In this document: positions 35,994 through 46,285 of the stretch, one piece after another | How positions within the stretch are numbered: position 1 is the stretch's first letter | Layout of the letters: the number at the start of each line of letters is the position of its first letter | Origin: Cylicocyclus nassatus | Taxonomy: Eukaryota; Nematoda; Chromadorea; Rhabditida; Strongylidae | DNA: 64,000 nucleotides | Reading direction: 5' to 3' | NCBI GenBank assembly: GCA_958299035.1 | Contig: CATQJL010000112.1 | Coordinates: forward strand, 65,565,117-65,629,116 | Position numbers and translations under genes: made by a program | Notes under the pieces: generated by a model | Database searches by the model: none | Seen by the model: only the letters and a program-made list of their open reading frames with translations | What the model was told of the DNA's origin: nothing

Positions 35994-36705
35994 TTAGGTT
36001 GGCACGGAAGTTTTGTCGCACCATTTTCAAAAATTCATAACTTCTGATTTTTCCAACCAATTTGACTGCTTTTATTTTTATATGAAGAGTAGTTCATGCT
36101 CTTTATAATGACATCTTAGCTGCTTACGAATGATCATCTGTTGCATAGATAGGAGCGGTAAAGGAATATTAGTCAAAATTCAAATTTTCTGTGTGGGGTA
36201 AAAAAAATTGGAGACTTGCAACAAAAATCGGAGCAATCGGTACTGTAGATTCTTTCACCAGCTCTTTCTGAAAGTGCAAAGTTTGCGCCGATTGAGCGTC
36301 TCTATAAAAAAAATTTACGATTTTCGAGCAAGCAATACAAAAGGGCGAATTTGATTTATTTTGGCATTTTTCAGGGGAATCATAACTTTTCATAAAGACG
36401 CTCAATGGCGCAAAACTTTGCACAGTTAGAAAGAGCTGGCGAAAGAATCTACAACACCGACTGCTCCGACTTTTGTTGCAGGTTTCCGTTTTTTATGACC
36501 CTGCACAGAAAATTCAAATTTTAACCATTTTTCTTCTATCTCTCCTATCTATGCAACGGATGATCATTAGTTAGCAGCTAAGATGTCCTTATAAAGAGCA
36601 TGACTTACTCTTTTTAATAGAGAAATAAAAAAGCAGTCACGGTTAGAAAAATCAGAAGTTACGAATTTTTGAAAATGGTGCGACAGAACTTTCGTGCCAA
36701 CCTAA
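35994..36705. mobile_element. Palindromic mariner-like MITE, 712 bp
   Basis: The left TTAGGTTGGCACGGAAGTTT and the reverse-complemented right TTAGGTTGGCACGAAAGTTC are followed by TGTCGCACCATTTTCAAAAA in both. TA lies at 35992-35993 and 36706-36707. The two halves mirror each other over about 330 bp (TCATCTGTTGCATAGATAGG, GTAGATTCTTTCACCAGCTC). Confidence 0.88.
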
Positions 36706-37066
36706 TATATAGGCAAGATGTCCTATCAAGCTTACAGAAATGCGAAGCGTTGGCGATTGCCTTAATCATGGGAAATTTTTAATCCGTAGAATGCCAGCAG
36801 CAAGTATGTATCTTGGGGGCGTCGATTTCTCTGTCCAGATAATCTAGAAAAATTTGCTTCATGCAATGGGTAAATAATACTCATCTCCTTCAGATGTTAT
36901 GTTTTCAAAAGCATTCGCTCATTTACCGCCTGTTGTGGCCAAGGATGTTAAAGCAAGGAAGTTTCAATTTTGAGTGCAGCTGTGCGAGATGCTGGTGAAA
37001 TTTCACAGATGAGATAGAACCTTAATTTTACCACTATGGGAAAGTACATGAAGAAAGCCTTTCAAA

Positions 37067-37777
37067 GGGTTGTTTTAGACTACCGCACTGACCGCAGCAG
37101 ACTGCAGCAGACTGCAGTTGACCGCACTGATCGCAACGGCCGCACAGATCGCCGCATCCTTTCGTAAAGGTGGAGAGGATAAATAGTTATAGCTCAAACA
37201 ATCAACAGCATTATATACCTAGATCATAACAGGTATATACAGTGATAGGGGGCATCAGAACAAATATGAGCACACCATAAATAATAAAAGGATAAAGGAT
37301 TCGGCGTCGTCAACACCCTCTGTGGGCATGCGCCGAACGCACACTACTTCATAGTCGAAGAGGCAAACGTATGCGTGCGAGCCTATTACAGTGACTTGCG
37401 TGGGCCAGCCGATTACCAAGTCAGTGCTTTTATCCTCCCAGATTACTCTGGTACCAATTTACCGGCCCCGGAGGATAGAGGGCTTGGTTGGCCCAAGGGC
37501 GGGGATCGAACCTGTGTCCGATCTGGTCAAGGCGGCGCCTCATACCACTACGCCACTCGTCCCACGAGCACACCAAAGAAAGACAACTGCCAAAATTTGA
37601 TTGAGAAGAGTAGGTCAAGACCTATAAACTTCCTGGGCGTATATCGCGGTATTTTGACGTAATCGCAATTGTTTGCTCTTTTATGAAAGAATGTAGCAAT
37701 TTAAACGGCCGCTGCGGTCAATGCGGTCAACTGCAGTCCGCAGTCGCCGCGGTCAATGCGGCAGTATGAAACAACTC
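37067..37777. mobile_element. TIR element carrying a tRNA-derived SINE
   Basis: The left end is GGGTTGTTTTAGACTACCGC and the right in reverse complement GAGTTGTTTCATACTGCCGC, both followed by A-TGACCGC and repeated CGCACTGACCGCA-type motifs. The flanks AAA/AAA (or TCAAA/TCAAA with an alternative end) are consistent with a short duplication. Alignment with 24157-25063 shows the host is interrupted here. Superfamily unresolved. Confidence 0.75.
37260..37563 (-). repeat. tRNA-derived SINE
   Basis: Starting at 37563 on the minus strand, the first 60 bases resemble the 5' half of a tRNA. The RNA polymerase III A box TGGCGTAGTGG is at 37555-37545 and the B box GGTTCGATCC at 37512-37503, correctly spaced. 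The sequence continues past the tRNA-like head into unrelated DNA without a full cloverleaf 3' half, so this is a SINE head and not a tRNA gene. The 3' limit is estimated. Confidence 0.75.
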
Positions 37778-37877
37778 AAAGATATGCAGAATCTATACCG
37801 AGATAGAAATTTTGGGGGAAGAAAGTGGTTTGGAAAGTAGGCCTAGAAAGACGAACATTATTTTTGCACCAACCTAA

Positions 37878-38715
37878 TAGTTTATTTTTCTACAGTCAAA
37901 CAAGAATATCGTGATAAAGAAGAGCACAAGATATAGCAAGACCATTGTAAAGTACTTCCTTATACTTTCGTTAAAGAAAGGAGACTTTGTTGGAAGCAAA
38001 AAAACATGACTGCCTGACCGCTAACTCAAAATAAGATCAGCAGTGCGTTTTTCCTCGAGACAGGGCATTTGAAAGACTTTGGGTTTCATATCGTGCCAAA
38101 AACCTGTTAAACTGAATTTTTATTGCTTTGCGTGTGGTGGGATTCGTCTTTTCCTAGGCGCCCAGTTCATCATGAGTTCAAGAACGCGCCCCACACAGAT
38201 GCCACAGGGTACAGGCTATTGGCTGCATGGCCGTTGCTTGTTGGAACGTCAGACAAGAAAGATACGAAATGGAACTTGTTTAGCGCAGTATCGCACAGAT
38301 GGCACGTAAGAACTTACGTTTTGGCACTAAGAGTCCCACATACGAAAGATATCCTTCCATAAGCATAGCACATCTCAACATTTGCAACCTGAAGGAAACA
38401 AGTAGGCAATAAATAAAGAGGTCATCAAATAAAAAAACGCATGGCCGACATTTTTGTATTATAAAGGGAACACTCTCAAAATTAACTATCCGAATTTCAC
38501 GAGCCCCTAATGCACTATTTACTTCTTTAAATATGGACAGCTTTGCAGCATTACTGTGTTTAGCGAAGCGGTCGCTCTTTCGCACAACCTTTCTAGATAA
38601 GGATATCACGGTAAAAGATAATTTGTCGCTGAATATTTTGGCGTATTCGGGCCGTTTCAGCTTAAAGCCGCAAGCGTCAACATCTCGGTCAGAGAAAGCA
38701 ATGCAGCATAGTCTG
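37878..38715. other. No gene recognised
   Basis: A 198-codon minus-strand frame (38876-38280) crosses the left TIR of the element starting at 38716, which argues against it being a gene. No known domain was seen in either strand. Confidence 0.4.
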
Positions 38716-39841
38716 GGTTCATAATGTAACCGGAACCGGAACAGCTCTAGCAGTTTTCCAACTGTGCTGGAACTGTATTGGAACTGCGTTGATGCGTTGC
38801 AGCCGCTCCAAGCCGTTTTCGCGGAAGGGAATAAATATTTTCGATAGATTTCAAGCGTTTTTGTTAAAGATCCCACTCACTTTGCCTCAGTCTTCCATCC
38901 CGTTTCTCCTCGTAATGATGTAAGTTTCGAACTTCAAGCGGAAATGAAGGATGAAGGGTTAAGGCTTTATATTCCTAGAAAATATGCCTTTGTGCTCTTT
39001 CTTTAATCCTTCGTTGTTTTCGTACAATCCATTTAGTCACGCACAACTCACACAACCCACAAGTTGTTGGATGAGCAAAAATAAAAAAAGAGAGAAAAAG
39101 TTCGTACGATGTCATATCTTCCGGATACATATCCGGACATGTATGAAGGATTAACTTTAATTCTTTACCGCTCCACATTTTCAGCTATCTCATCACGAGG
39201 GGAAACACCCTAGAAAGAATGGGAAAGCATGGGTTGATGAGAAAAGGAGCTGGCGAATCAATAACCACATCTCATTAGGAAACGAGAGAATTCTGCAGAT
39301 TTTGCACTATACTGATTGATGCCCTCTAGTAAGACAGATAGCTGTGAGGACCTCGCAGATCATCTTTGAATGCAACAAATGACTATAAACTAAAATTACG
39401 AAGAGAACAAAGGAGCGCACAAAAGCATATCTCCCACGAGTACACTGATGCCCATCCACGGATAAGGAGCTACACACCATTCATTTTTCAACTTCGTTTC
39501 AGATTCGCTGCTTTCATCATAATTAGAAGAAGCGGATTAGAAAGAGGCAAAACAAGCAATAATATGTAAAAGAAAAGGAGCTGGCAACTTTCAAAAACAA
39601 GCATTTATTAAAGAACTATGAAAATTCATAATCTCACGGTTTTGAGGTTTGATACACGTCCTATTACAAGGTATACGGGTATAAGGATCATGAAACGTTT
39701 TCCTGAAATAGGACAAGAGTGGTTAACAAAAGCCACGGAGGAAGAGGGAAACAGAGCACGAAAGCACATCTCATGCGGATATATGGAGCCCAAACCATTC
39801 ATTCTTCAACCCCGTTTCAAGTTGGAGACTTAACTCATTAA

Positions 39842-41181
39842 AGGAAGCGTCCTACCATGTTGAGGTTACTTGGCTTTGGTGTCAGTATAATAGTAGACTC
39901 CCAAGCTAAGCGACGACAGAAGTTTGCAGCGCGAAAGGGGTCTACGAAGTCTACAAATCGCCGCCCAAGTTGCCGAATCTTACGGTAGGCCCGAACACAG
40001 CCCACATATCATTTTCGAACTGCAAGGTCAAAGCACGCATGTGCATACATTCATGAATGCAGGGTCCTACAACGACTCTGCTTCTCTACCTTGCATGCAT
40101 CTCGTACTCAGGGCCCGGCACGAGTCCGTTTCTAGGCTTTTCAAAAACGAAGTCCCCCTGACTTTCGAAAATTTTACGAAGTCCTCTTTGACCCCTGCTC
40201 TACCCCCCCCCCCCTCCGATTGCTGGTGGACCCTTGCACTAGTTCTTGACAAAGCCATTTACCTGCTGCGAGCTGCGAATCTCGCGATTTCAGGTCAAAC
40301 TCTCAAGGAAAAACCACAAAATCCACAGAATTTTGCTTCATAAAGCCCTAGGTGGTCAGAGAATGATCAAAATAGATCACGAGCTAAAGAAGGAAGAAGA
40401 AGAAAGAAAGAAAATGGAAGAAATCATCAAAATATTGAAAATAAAAGCTAGAATTGAAAATGAAAATTCGAAAGGAAAGGATGCAAAAAAAGTGACGCTG
40501 GAGCGCGATATCTAATAGGGCGATCTTCGGAAAAAAAGAGGATAAAAAACGATGGACAGGGGGTGATATGAAAAATCTTTCTATGCTCAGGGATGGATTC
40601 TTGGCTGAGGCATCTGTCCATGCTAGAAAGATCCGAAACTTATGTGAAGACGATCTAATTTTGGAAAAGGTATTACTTCACATAAGTTTTCAAATCTTTT
40701 TACATAATCCTTCCGCAAATAATTTTTCAATTTTGGTGTTTTATACAGTTCAATTTTGGTGTCATATGATTCTGTTTGCGTTGTAAACAAGCAATTTGTT
40801 TATTTTAGCCTTGCTTTCAAATCGCGCGCACCTTTTGCCATACATCATAGAGCATGTCAATCGTGTGATAACCTGTCCAAAAAGCTTGTGTTCGACTAAA
40901 TGGCGCTTATCCTTTGTGCTCGGCCCCGATCCTTGAAAACGAAATTCCCTTTGTTTTTTGCTTCAAAAACGAAGTCCAGCCTGCTTCCAGACGATCTGTG
41001 CCGAACCCTGCTCGTACCCGCCCGAGCTTATCGTAAGATTCGAGCCACTTGGAGGCGATTTGTAGACTTCGTTGACCCCTTTCGTGCTGCAAACTTCTGT
41101 CGTCGCTTGGTCTACTATCACATTAATACCAGAGCCAGGTACCCCCCCCCCCCCCCGCCCCAATCTGGTGGGACGCTGCCT
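39842..41181. mobile_element. TTAA-type TIR element, middle level of the nest
   Basis: Left AGGAAGCGTCCTACC and right GGTGGGACGCTGCCT, flanked by TTAA (39838-39841) and TTGA (41182-41185). Long TIRs share GCGACGACAGAAGTTTGCAG, AAAGGGGTC and ACGAAGTCTACAAATCGCC. The right arm has a run of C about 25 bp from the end. It is interrupted by a hAT-like element; the native length is about 430 bp, similar to 41801-42239. Confidence 0.82.
40109..41010. mobile_element. hAT-like element, innermost level, 902 bp
   Basis: Starts CAGGGCCCGGCACGAGTCC and ends GATCTGTGCCGAACCCTG. Flanking octamers CTCGTACT (40101-40108) and CTCGTACC (41011-41018) form the duplication. The related element 41801-42239 (complement) carries the empty site CATGCATCTCGCACTCG. 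Same family as 31710-32457. An 89-codon lysine/glutamate-rich frame (40246-40515) is low-complexity and not called. Confidence 0.88.
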
Positions 41182-41800
41182 TTGAGGAGAAGCGGGGTGA
41201 TAGAATGATAGAATGATAGAATGACGTCAAGAAGAGTGGAATTTCTAAAAAATGCTTAGTAAACTCTAAATCCCAAAAATTTCCATCTCCCGCCGCGCAA
41301 AACCACATGCCGGAAGCTGCAGCGCATGCAACACAGTTATGGAACAGTTCCAGTAGAGAACTGTGCTGGAAGGTTCCGGAACTCCTGTTTAGTATGAACC
41401 AAGCTTCAGAAAATGGCCCAAAGCTTTAGCTTCATGCAAGCTGTTATCCATCCGTAAGTATTCCCGCTATCCTTTATAAATACATCGATTAGAGCGCCCT
41501 TGTATGAACTGCATTTTCCAGCTTTTTGTACAATTCCCACGTCATCTCCAGCTGACGTCCTCTTCTTTGGAATCAATTTTTTCTTTGAAGTCAAACATAC
41601 AAAAGTTACTAATCATCTAACAGCAGTGCCAAGCATGTTTCTAAGGTGGCGAACAAGAGACTGGGGTGTCAATAACCGCGCTCTTTCTCCCTCATTTTGT
41701 CTATGCAAGCGCAAATGTGGAGCAGTTTTTATGATTCCAGCTAGAGTGCGAAGTTAAACTTCGTCTGGTTGAGAATTTATAATAGTTGTGAAAACGTTAA

Positions 41801-42239
41801 AGACAGCGTCCCATTAGACTGGGGGGGGGGGGGGAGGTACCTGATCTGGTAGTAATGTAATAGTAAACCCCCTAGCTAAGCTACACAGAAGTTTGCAGCG
41901 GGAAAAGGGGACTACGAAGTCTACAAATTGCCCCCGCCCAAGTGGCCCGGATCTTAAAGTAGGCTCTGACGAGTGCGAGATGCATGCAAGGTAGAGATGC
42001 AAAGTCGTTGCGGGACCCTGAGTTCATAACTGCGTGCGCTATGCGTGCTCTGGCTTCAGTTTGAAATTGCTGTGTGGGCGGCGCCTGGGCCTACCGTAAG
42101 ATCCAGGGCACTTTTGGAGCAAACTTCAGACGTGGTAGACCCCTTTTTCACTCCGAACTTCAGTTATCGCTTCGGGGGTCTATATACTTTAACATAGCCA
42201 CAAAAACCTGGCATCCATCTTTTTGCCGGGACGCTGCCT
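41801..42239. mobile_element. TTAA-type MITE with poly-G tract, 439 bp
   Basis: Perfect TTAA at both borders (41797-41800 and 42240-42243). Ends AGACAGCGTCCCATTAGACT and CCGGGACGCTGCCT. The left arm shares ACAGAAGTTTGCAGCG and CTACGAAGTCTACAAATTGC with 39842-41181. An uninterrupted G run lies at about 41821-41835. The TTAA duplication suggests piggyBac-like; no transposase. Confidence 0.82.
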
Positions 42240-42243
42240 TTAA

Positions 42244-42896
42244 AAAGGGACGGAAGTGAATTGCATACCTCACGTTTATCCTTGCAATGCATTACTGCAT
42301 TTATCACCGGGTTAACAAAACTCATCAGTCAAAACATACATCTCAACTCTACTTGTCACACTCGCACTTTGTGAGGCGAAAGGTGCATCACCATGCATCA
42401 AGAGCAGTAGCTGGCCATTTCCGTTACTCCTTTTGCATTACAATCGGAAAATAATAGTGCGCCTTGTATTTGTGAAACTTTTCACATCCAAAGTTTTTTT
42501 TTGTTTTCTTCTTAACTTTAACCATAACTTTGTCAATATGTAGGAATTCCAGAGACGATTTGTGTTAGAAAGTGAAGCTTGTGCTCATCAAACGCGTGTT
42601 TAGTGTCTACAACGATTACAAAGTTACCGATTTCTCACAAAAGAATTCATCGAATCTAAATTCGAAAACTTCTGTATTGTGATATTCCTGGATTGAGTCG
42701 TGATGCAGTAGAACAAGTTGCAAGAACTTAAGCATGTAAGCTGTTTTTCTGAAGACGAGAGTTCTAAAACCGCGTCTTTAGCAGTCTATGGGACAAGCGA
42801 ATTTCAGTCTTTTTTCTGCGGTTCTGAAACCGCGCAAAAAGAATGAAATTGTGTGATCGGGTTATTTTTTACCAGACTATTATCGAAAATTAAGAC
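42244..42896. other. No gene; start of a duplicated segment
   Basis: From about 42815 to 43250 the sequence is a diverged direct copy of 43975-44230, including CTGCGGTTCTGAAAC and ATTATCGAAAAT. Both copies therefore include about 85 bp outside the AGGCAGTG ends. Confidence 0.5.
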
Positions 42897-42900
42897 TCAA

Positions 42901-43252
42901 AGGGCAGTGCCTCGGCAGTATTTGTCTTTTAGTTTTTCACCTTTTCGGAGCCTTTTCTCCATGAGGAATCCGAATCTGGGCTTTTCAGTGCATGAAAAGG
43001 GTAAAATGAGCTTTTCCGAGGCTTTCCAGGTCCGCATTCAGTGGAGAACATGTGTAAGTGGGCGGAACCCGGAACAAGGGAAGCGGGACGCGAAAAACCT
43101 GCGTATATTCCTAAATGCCGGCCTGGAAAGCTCCGGTAAAACTGTTTTTTTCTTCCTATTTTCATGCGTTGAAATAAGTATGGATTCCTTATGGCGAGAA
43201 GGCTTCGAAAAGTTGAGAAGCTCGAAAACGAAATTCTGCCGAGACACTGCAC
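42901..43252. mobile_element. AGGCAGTG-family MITE, 352 bp, degenerate
   Basis: Left AGGGCAGTGCCTCGGCAG, with the right in reverse complement GCAGTGTCTCGGCAG, followed by ATTT. TCAA rather than TTAA precedes it. The arms share GGAGCCTTTTCTCCATGAGG against GAAGCCTTCTCGCCATAAGG. A 226-codon plus frame (42853-43533) crosses this and the next element and is not a gene. Confidence 0.65.
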
Positions 43253-43393
43253 GATCTTCCGCGATGCTAAATAGCCCAGAGCTGGATAGAGGAACGAAGG
43301 CGGCCAGTTTGGACCGCCTCCGCGAACCGCTGGTCCTGGAACGATCTGCAACAACATTGCAAAAGGACCAGTTGGCCGCGAACGACGACTTAA

Positions 43394-43798
43394 AGGCAGT
43401 GGATCAGCAAAATCCAACAACTCAGGATATTGACGCGGTGGGTTTCTTATCGCTCATGTACAAAAACAGTGCAATCCCGGTTGCGCAGCATGCTTTCCTG
43501 CCGAGAAAATCTCTCCGAAACTTACACGCGTAAGCCAATCTTACACGCATTTGGACGGGTTGGCAATTTCCTTCTCACCATTGGAGGCTGCCCGCCGCAA
43601 CGCTATAACCATTGGGTCCTGCAACGATTTAACGTCATGGTCTTGCTCCACTCGTCCAATTCCAAAGGGAAGGGCATCAAAAGAACGCTTATTTTCGCCG
43701 TTTTCAAGCTTTCAAAAGTGGATTTTCGGGATCAGCGTATTGAAAAACCCCAGGTAAGCGCAAATTTGACTCGGTTGAGATTTGCCGAGCCACTGCCT
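43394..43798. mobile_element. AGGCAGTGG-ended TTAA MITE, 405 bp
   Basis: TTAA at 43390-43393 and 43799-43802. TIRs AGGCAGTGGATCAGCAAAAT and AGGCAGTGGCTCGGCAAATC (right, reverse complement). Shares the first bases with its neighbours but has a different interior. Confidence 0.78.
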
Positions 43799-44068
43799 TT
43801 AAACTGGCACCCTTCGTTCCCGTACCTCCCAGAGCTTTCTTTGAACTTTCATTTTTCAACTTGGTAAGGACGCTTCGCAAAGTTGCAGTACTGAGAAAAT
43901 ATGTCTCATCAGTGTCTCGATATTTCATGTGCAACAGATTGGATATGCTTGAATTATACAAATTCCAATCTTTTTCCTGCGGTTCTGAAACGCAGCAAAA
44001 AAGACTGAAATTGTACATTGCATAAAGGTTTTTAAGGTTTTTAGATTATTATCGAAAATCAAAATTGA

Positions 44069-44644
44069 AGCCAGTGTCTCGATAGAATTACGCTGTTCAG
44101 TTCTTTATCTTTTTGGAGCCTTGTCGCCATGAGGAACCCATATCTGGGCTTTCAAGCGCATGGAAATGGCGAAAACGAGTTTATTTTCGATGCTTTCCAA
44201 GTCTGCATTCAGTGTAAATAGGGCGTAGGTCTTCCGCACCCGACCTAACTTGTTTCTAACTCCGCCCACTTACCCTCGATTTCGGCCATGTGTCTTCACT
44301 CAACATGACGTGGATTACATAGATTGGTGAGGCGCCGTCTCGCTTCGGGCTTGCGTCAATTGCGGGCACCTCGTTTGGCATGACGTGACGTGACTTTCCC
44401 ACGTTGTTCTTGCTGCCACAATACGCCAAAGATGCGCACGCCACGTGCTGCATGTCTGAAGCAAGTGGTCCCTCATCAATCCATGTAATCCACGCCGTGG
44501 GCACACGTATTTTCCACTGGATGAGGATGTTTCGAAAAAACATATTTTTGCCATTTTCATACGCTAAAACCGCAGATGTATTCTTCATGGCGAGAAGGCT
44601 TCGAAAAAGTGAAAACTGGAAAGAGTATTGCTAGGACACCGCCT
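44069..44644. mobile_element. AGGCAGTG-family MITE, 576 bp
   Basis: Left AGCCAGTGTCTCGATAGAAT and reverse-complemented right AGGCGGTGTCCTAGCAATAC, flanked by TTGA (44065-44068) and TTAA (44645-44648). The arms share TTTTTGGAGCCTTGTCGCCA against TTTTCGAAGCCTTCTCGCCA. Related to 42901-43252. Confidence 0.72.
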
Positions 44645-44648
44645 TTAA

Positions 44649-45510
44649 GCGTGCTTTAGAAGTTTCTTAATAGTCACGTCAAAGAAACGACTTACTCTTT
44701 AGAGTAGAATTTTCGTGATAGCATTACGTCTACGACTCGTAGGGGTCTTCCATCTTCAAGAATAAAAACATCCCTGAATTGTATAGAAGATTGTATTTGA
44801 GAAATGTGGTCTGCCGCTTTAGAATCAATAACTATAAGATTCTCATATGATATATCGACAGTTTGAGACCCGTATAAATGATAACTATTGACGCAAGAAG
44901 ACCTTCGCCGCCCATGTGGCTGGGTGCGAGAAGACACTAATGCTATCCCTTCCGTTTAAGCGGCGCTTATTTTTTTGCTGCTGGGACTCATACATGCGAG
45001 TTCAAATGTTTGCTCACACTTACCAGCCACTTACCACTTAGCAACTTTGTCAATGATCTTAGTGTTGGAAACGTTCGCTGCTTTGCTGCGTGGTTGAAGC
45101 GTGCACTAATGTTGATCTAAAGACACCTGCATTCACCATTGTTTTTTTCACAAGCTTCTCATAATTTTCAGAATCAAAAATGTGTGGCAGAGAAAAAAAC
45201 TATAGCATAAATCCCCGCCAACCCCAATCATACTCTAGCACAGCATAATGCATACCTTCCTGGTATGCGAAGTTATCAACAACCGCGCCTTAATCAGGCG
45301 GCACTTGTGACAAATAATAACAGTCCAATTGACACTATTAGTACTGGAAACAGTGCTGACAACTTATGGCCTCACCCTCAAACTTCAACTAACTGCCAGG
45401 CGATTTAGGCCTTCTAGTTATTTATGTCATAATCACAGAAGTCGACCCTGCGGTGGTTATGGGATTCCATTCGAAAAAGTGGACGCCATGACCTTAGTGC
45501 GAATCCATAC
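44649..45510. other. No gene recognised
   Basis: Short frames only. A minus frame at 44937-44692 (81 codons) has no family resemblance. Confidence 0.4.
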
Positions 45511-46003
45511 TCCTTATATATAAAGCTGAATGTCTGTTTGTCTGCCTGTCTGTATGTATGTCTGTCCGTATGTACGTATGTTCCGAACAGAAATTTTTAT
45601 TTCTGAACCGATCCAGACCAAACTTTGCACATATACACTTGGTGTCGGGCGGGTGTCATAGGCCACTTTTCGTCGTCGATCGAAATCGATTTTATCGATT
45701 TTTTAAAGCAAAGTTTGAGCTACGGGGCTGGGAGTTGGCACAGGGGGGTAATCGAGCATGGCGATTCCGAATACAATATTACTTTTCAGAATTATCGACT
45801 ACTTTTATCGATTTTATCGATTTTTTGCAAATTTTGAGCTACGGGGCTGGGAGTTGGCACAGGGGGTAATCGAGCGTGCTGATTACTAAAACAGCGGGAA
45901 TAATGAATTGGCATGTAGGCAGGGAAAGGTTGCACTGGGATAAGGATGAGAGCTTTATCATAGCGTTTTGACAGGGCCGGGCGGAGCCGGGTAAGCTGGC
46001 TAG
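45511..46003 (+). mobile_element. Helitron/HINE-like element, 493 bp
   Basis: Starts TCCTTATATATAAAGCTGAA with TGTCTG repeats, then TTTCTGAACCGATCCAGACC and two direct 118-bp-type ATCGAT units (GAGCATGGCG at about 45755). The end is GGCGGAGCCGGGTAAGCTGG-CTAG, followed by T. It lacks the inverted right arm. The base before TC is C, so the 5' end is slightly uncertain. Confidence 0.82.
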
Positions 46004-46285
46004 TTATACAATAAAAGTGAGAATTCCTCCTGAAAAGTTGGAATATCTATGCACTGTGGGAGATCTCAGCCCTCTGTATTCTCCATCCTCAGCGGATTTT
46101 TGAAGGATAAATGAATTCCTGATTTAACGTAGCAAATTGGCCCAAGTAAGCAAAAAGCTAAAGTGTAGTTTCTGCCCTGATACTTCTTTTGAGCATGGAG
46201 TACGACAGTAGACGGATGTAGAATAGTCAGTTGATGCGAATAAATATTGCGTGGTTGTTGCGCTTTTGAGCATAATAGGTTGTAC

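Larger units (their letters stand above)
34495..37877 (+). mobile_element. Mariner-like element with three nested insertions
   Basis: The left end is ACAGGTTGGCGCAAAAATAA and the right end in reverse complement TTAGGTTGGTGCAAAAATAA, both continuing TG. TA lies at 34493-34494 and 37878-37879. The interior is a relative of 24157-25063. Removing 34861-35893, 35994-36705 and 37067-37777 with their duplications leaves about 909 bp, against 907 bp in the intact relative. Stops interrupt every frame. Confidence 0.88.
38716..41400. mobile_element. Outer TIR element of a three-level nest
   Basis: Left GGTTCATAATGTAACCGGAA and reverse-complemented right GGTTCATACTAAACAGGAGT. Both are followed by GGAAC- and GCACAGTT/TGTGCTGGAACTG-type subterminal repeats and a CGTTGCA/TGTTGCATGC block. 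No target duplication was resolved. It contains 39842-41181, which in turn contains 40109-41010. Confidence 0.6.

Noticed and set aside
38280..38876. 198-codon minus-strand ORF, one of the longest frames in the window
   Set aside because: It crosses the left terminal repeat of the element at 38716, shows no domain, and has no splice or start support.
42853..43533. 226-codon plus-strand ORF
   Set aside because: It runs across two MITEs and their TIRs; a chance frame in GC-richer repeat DNA.
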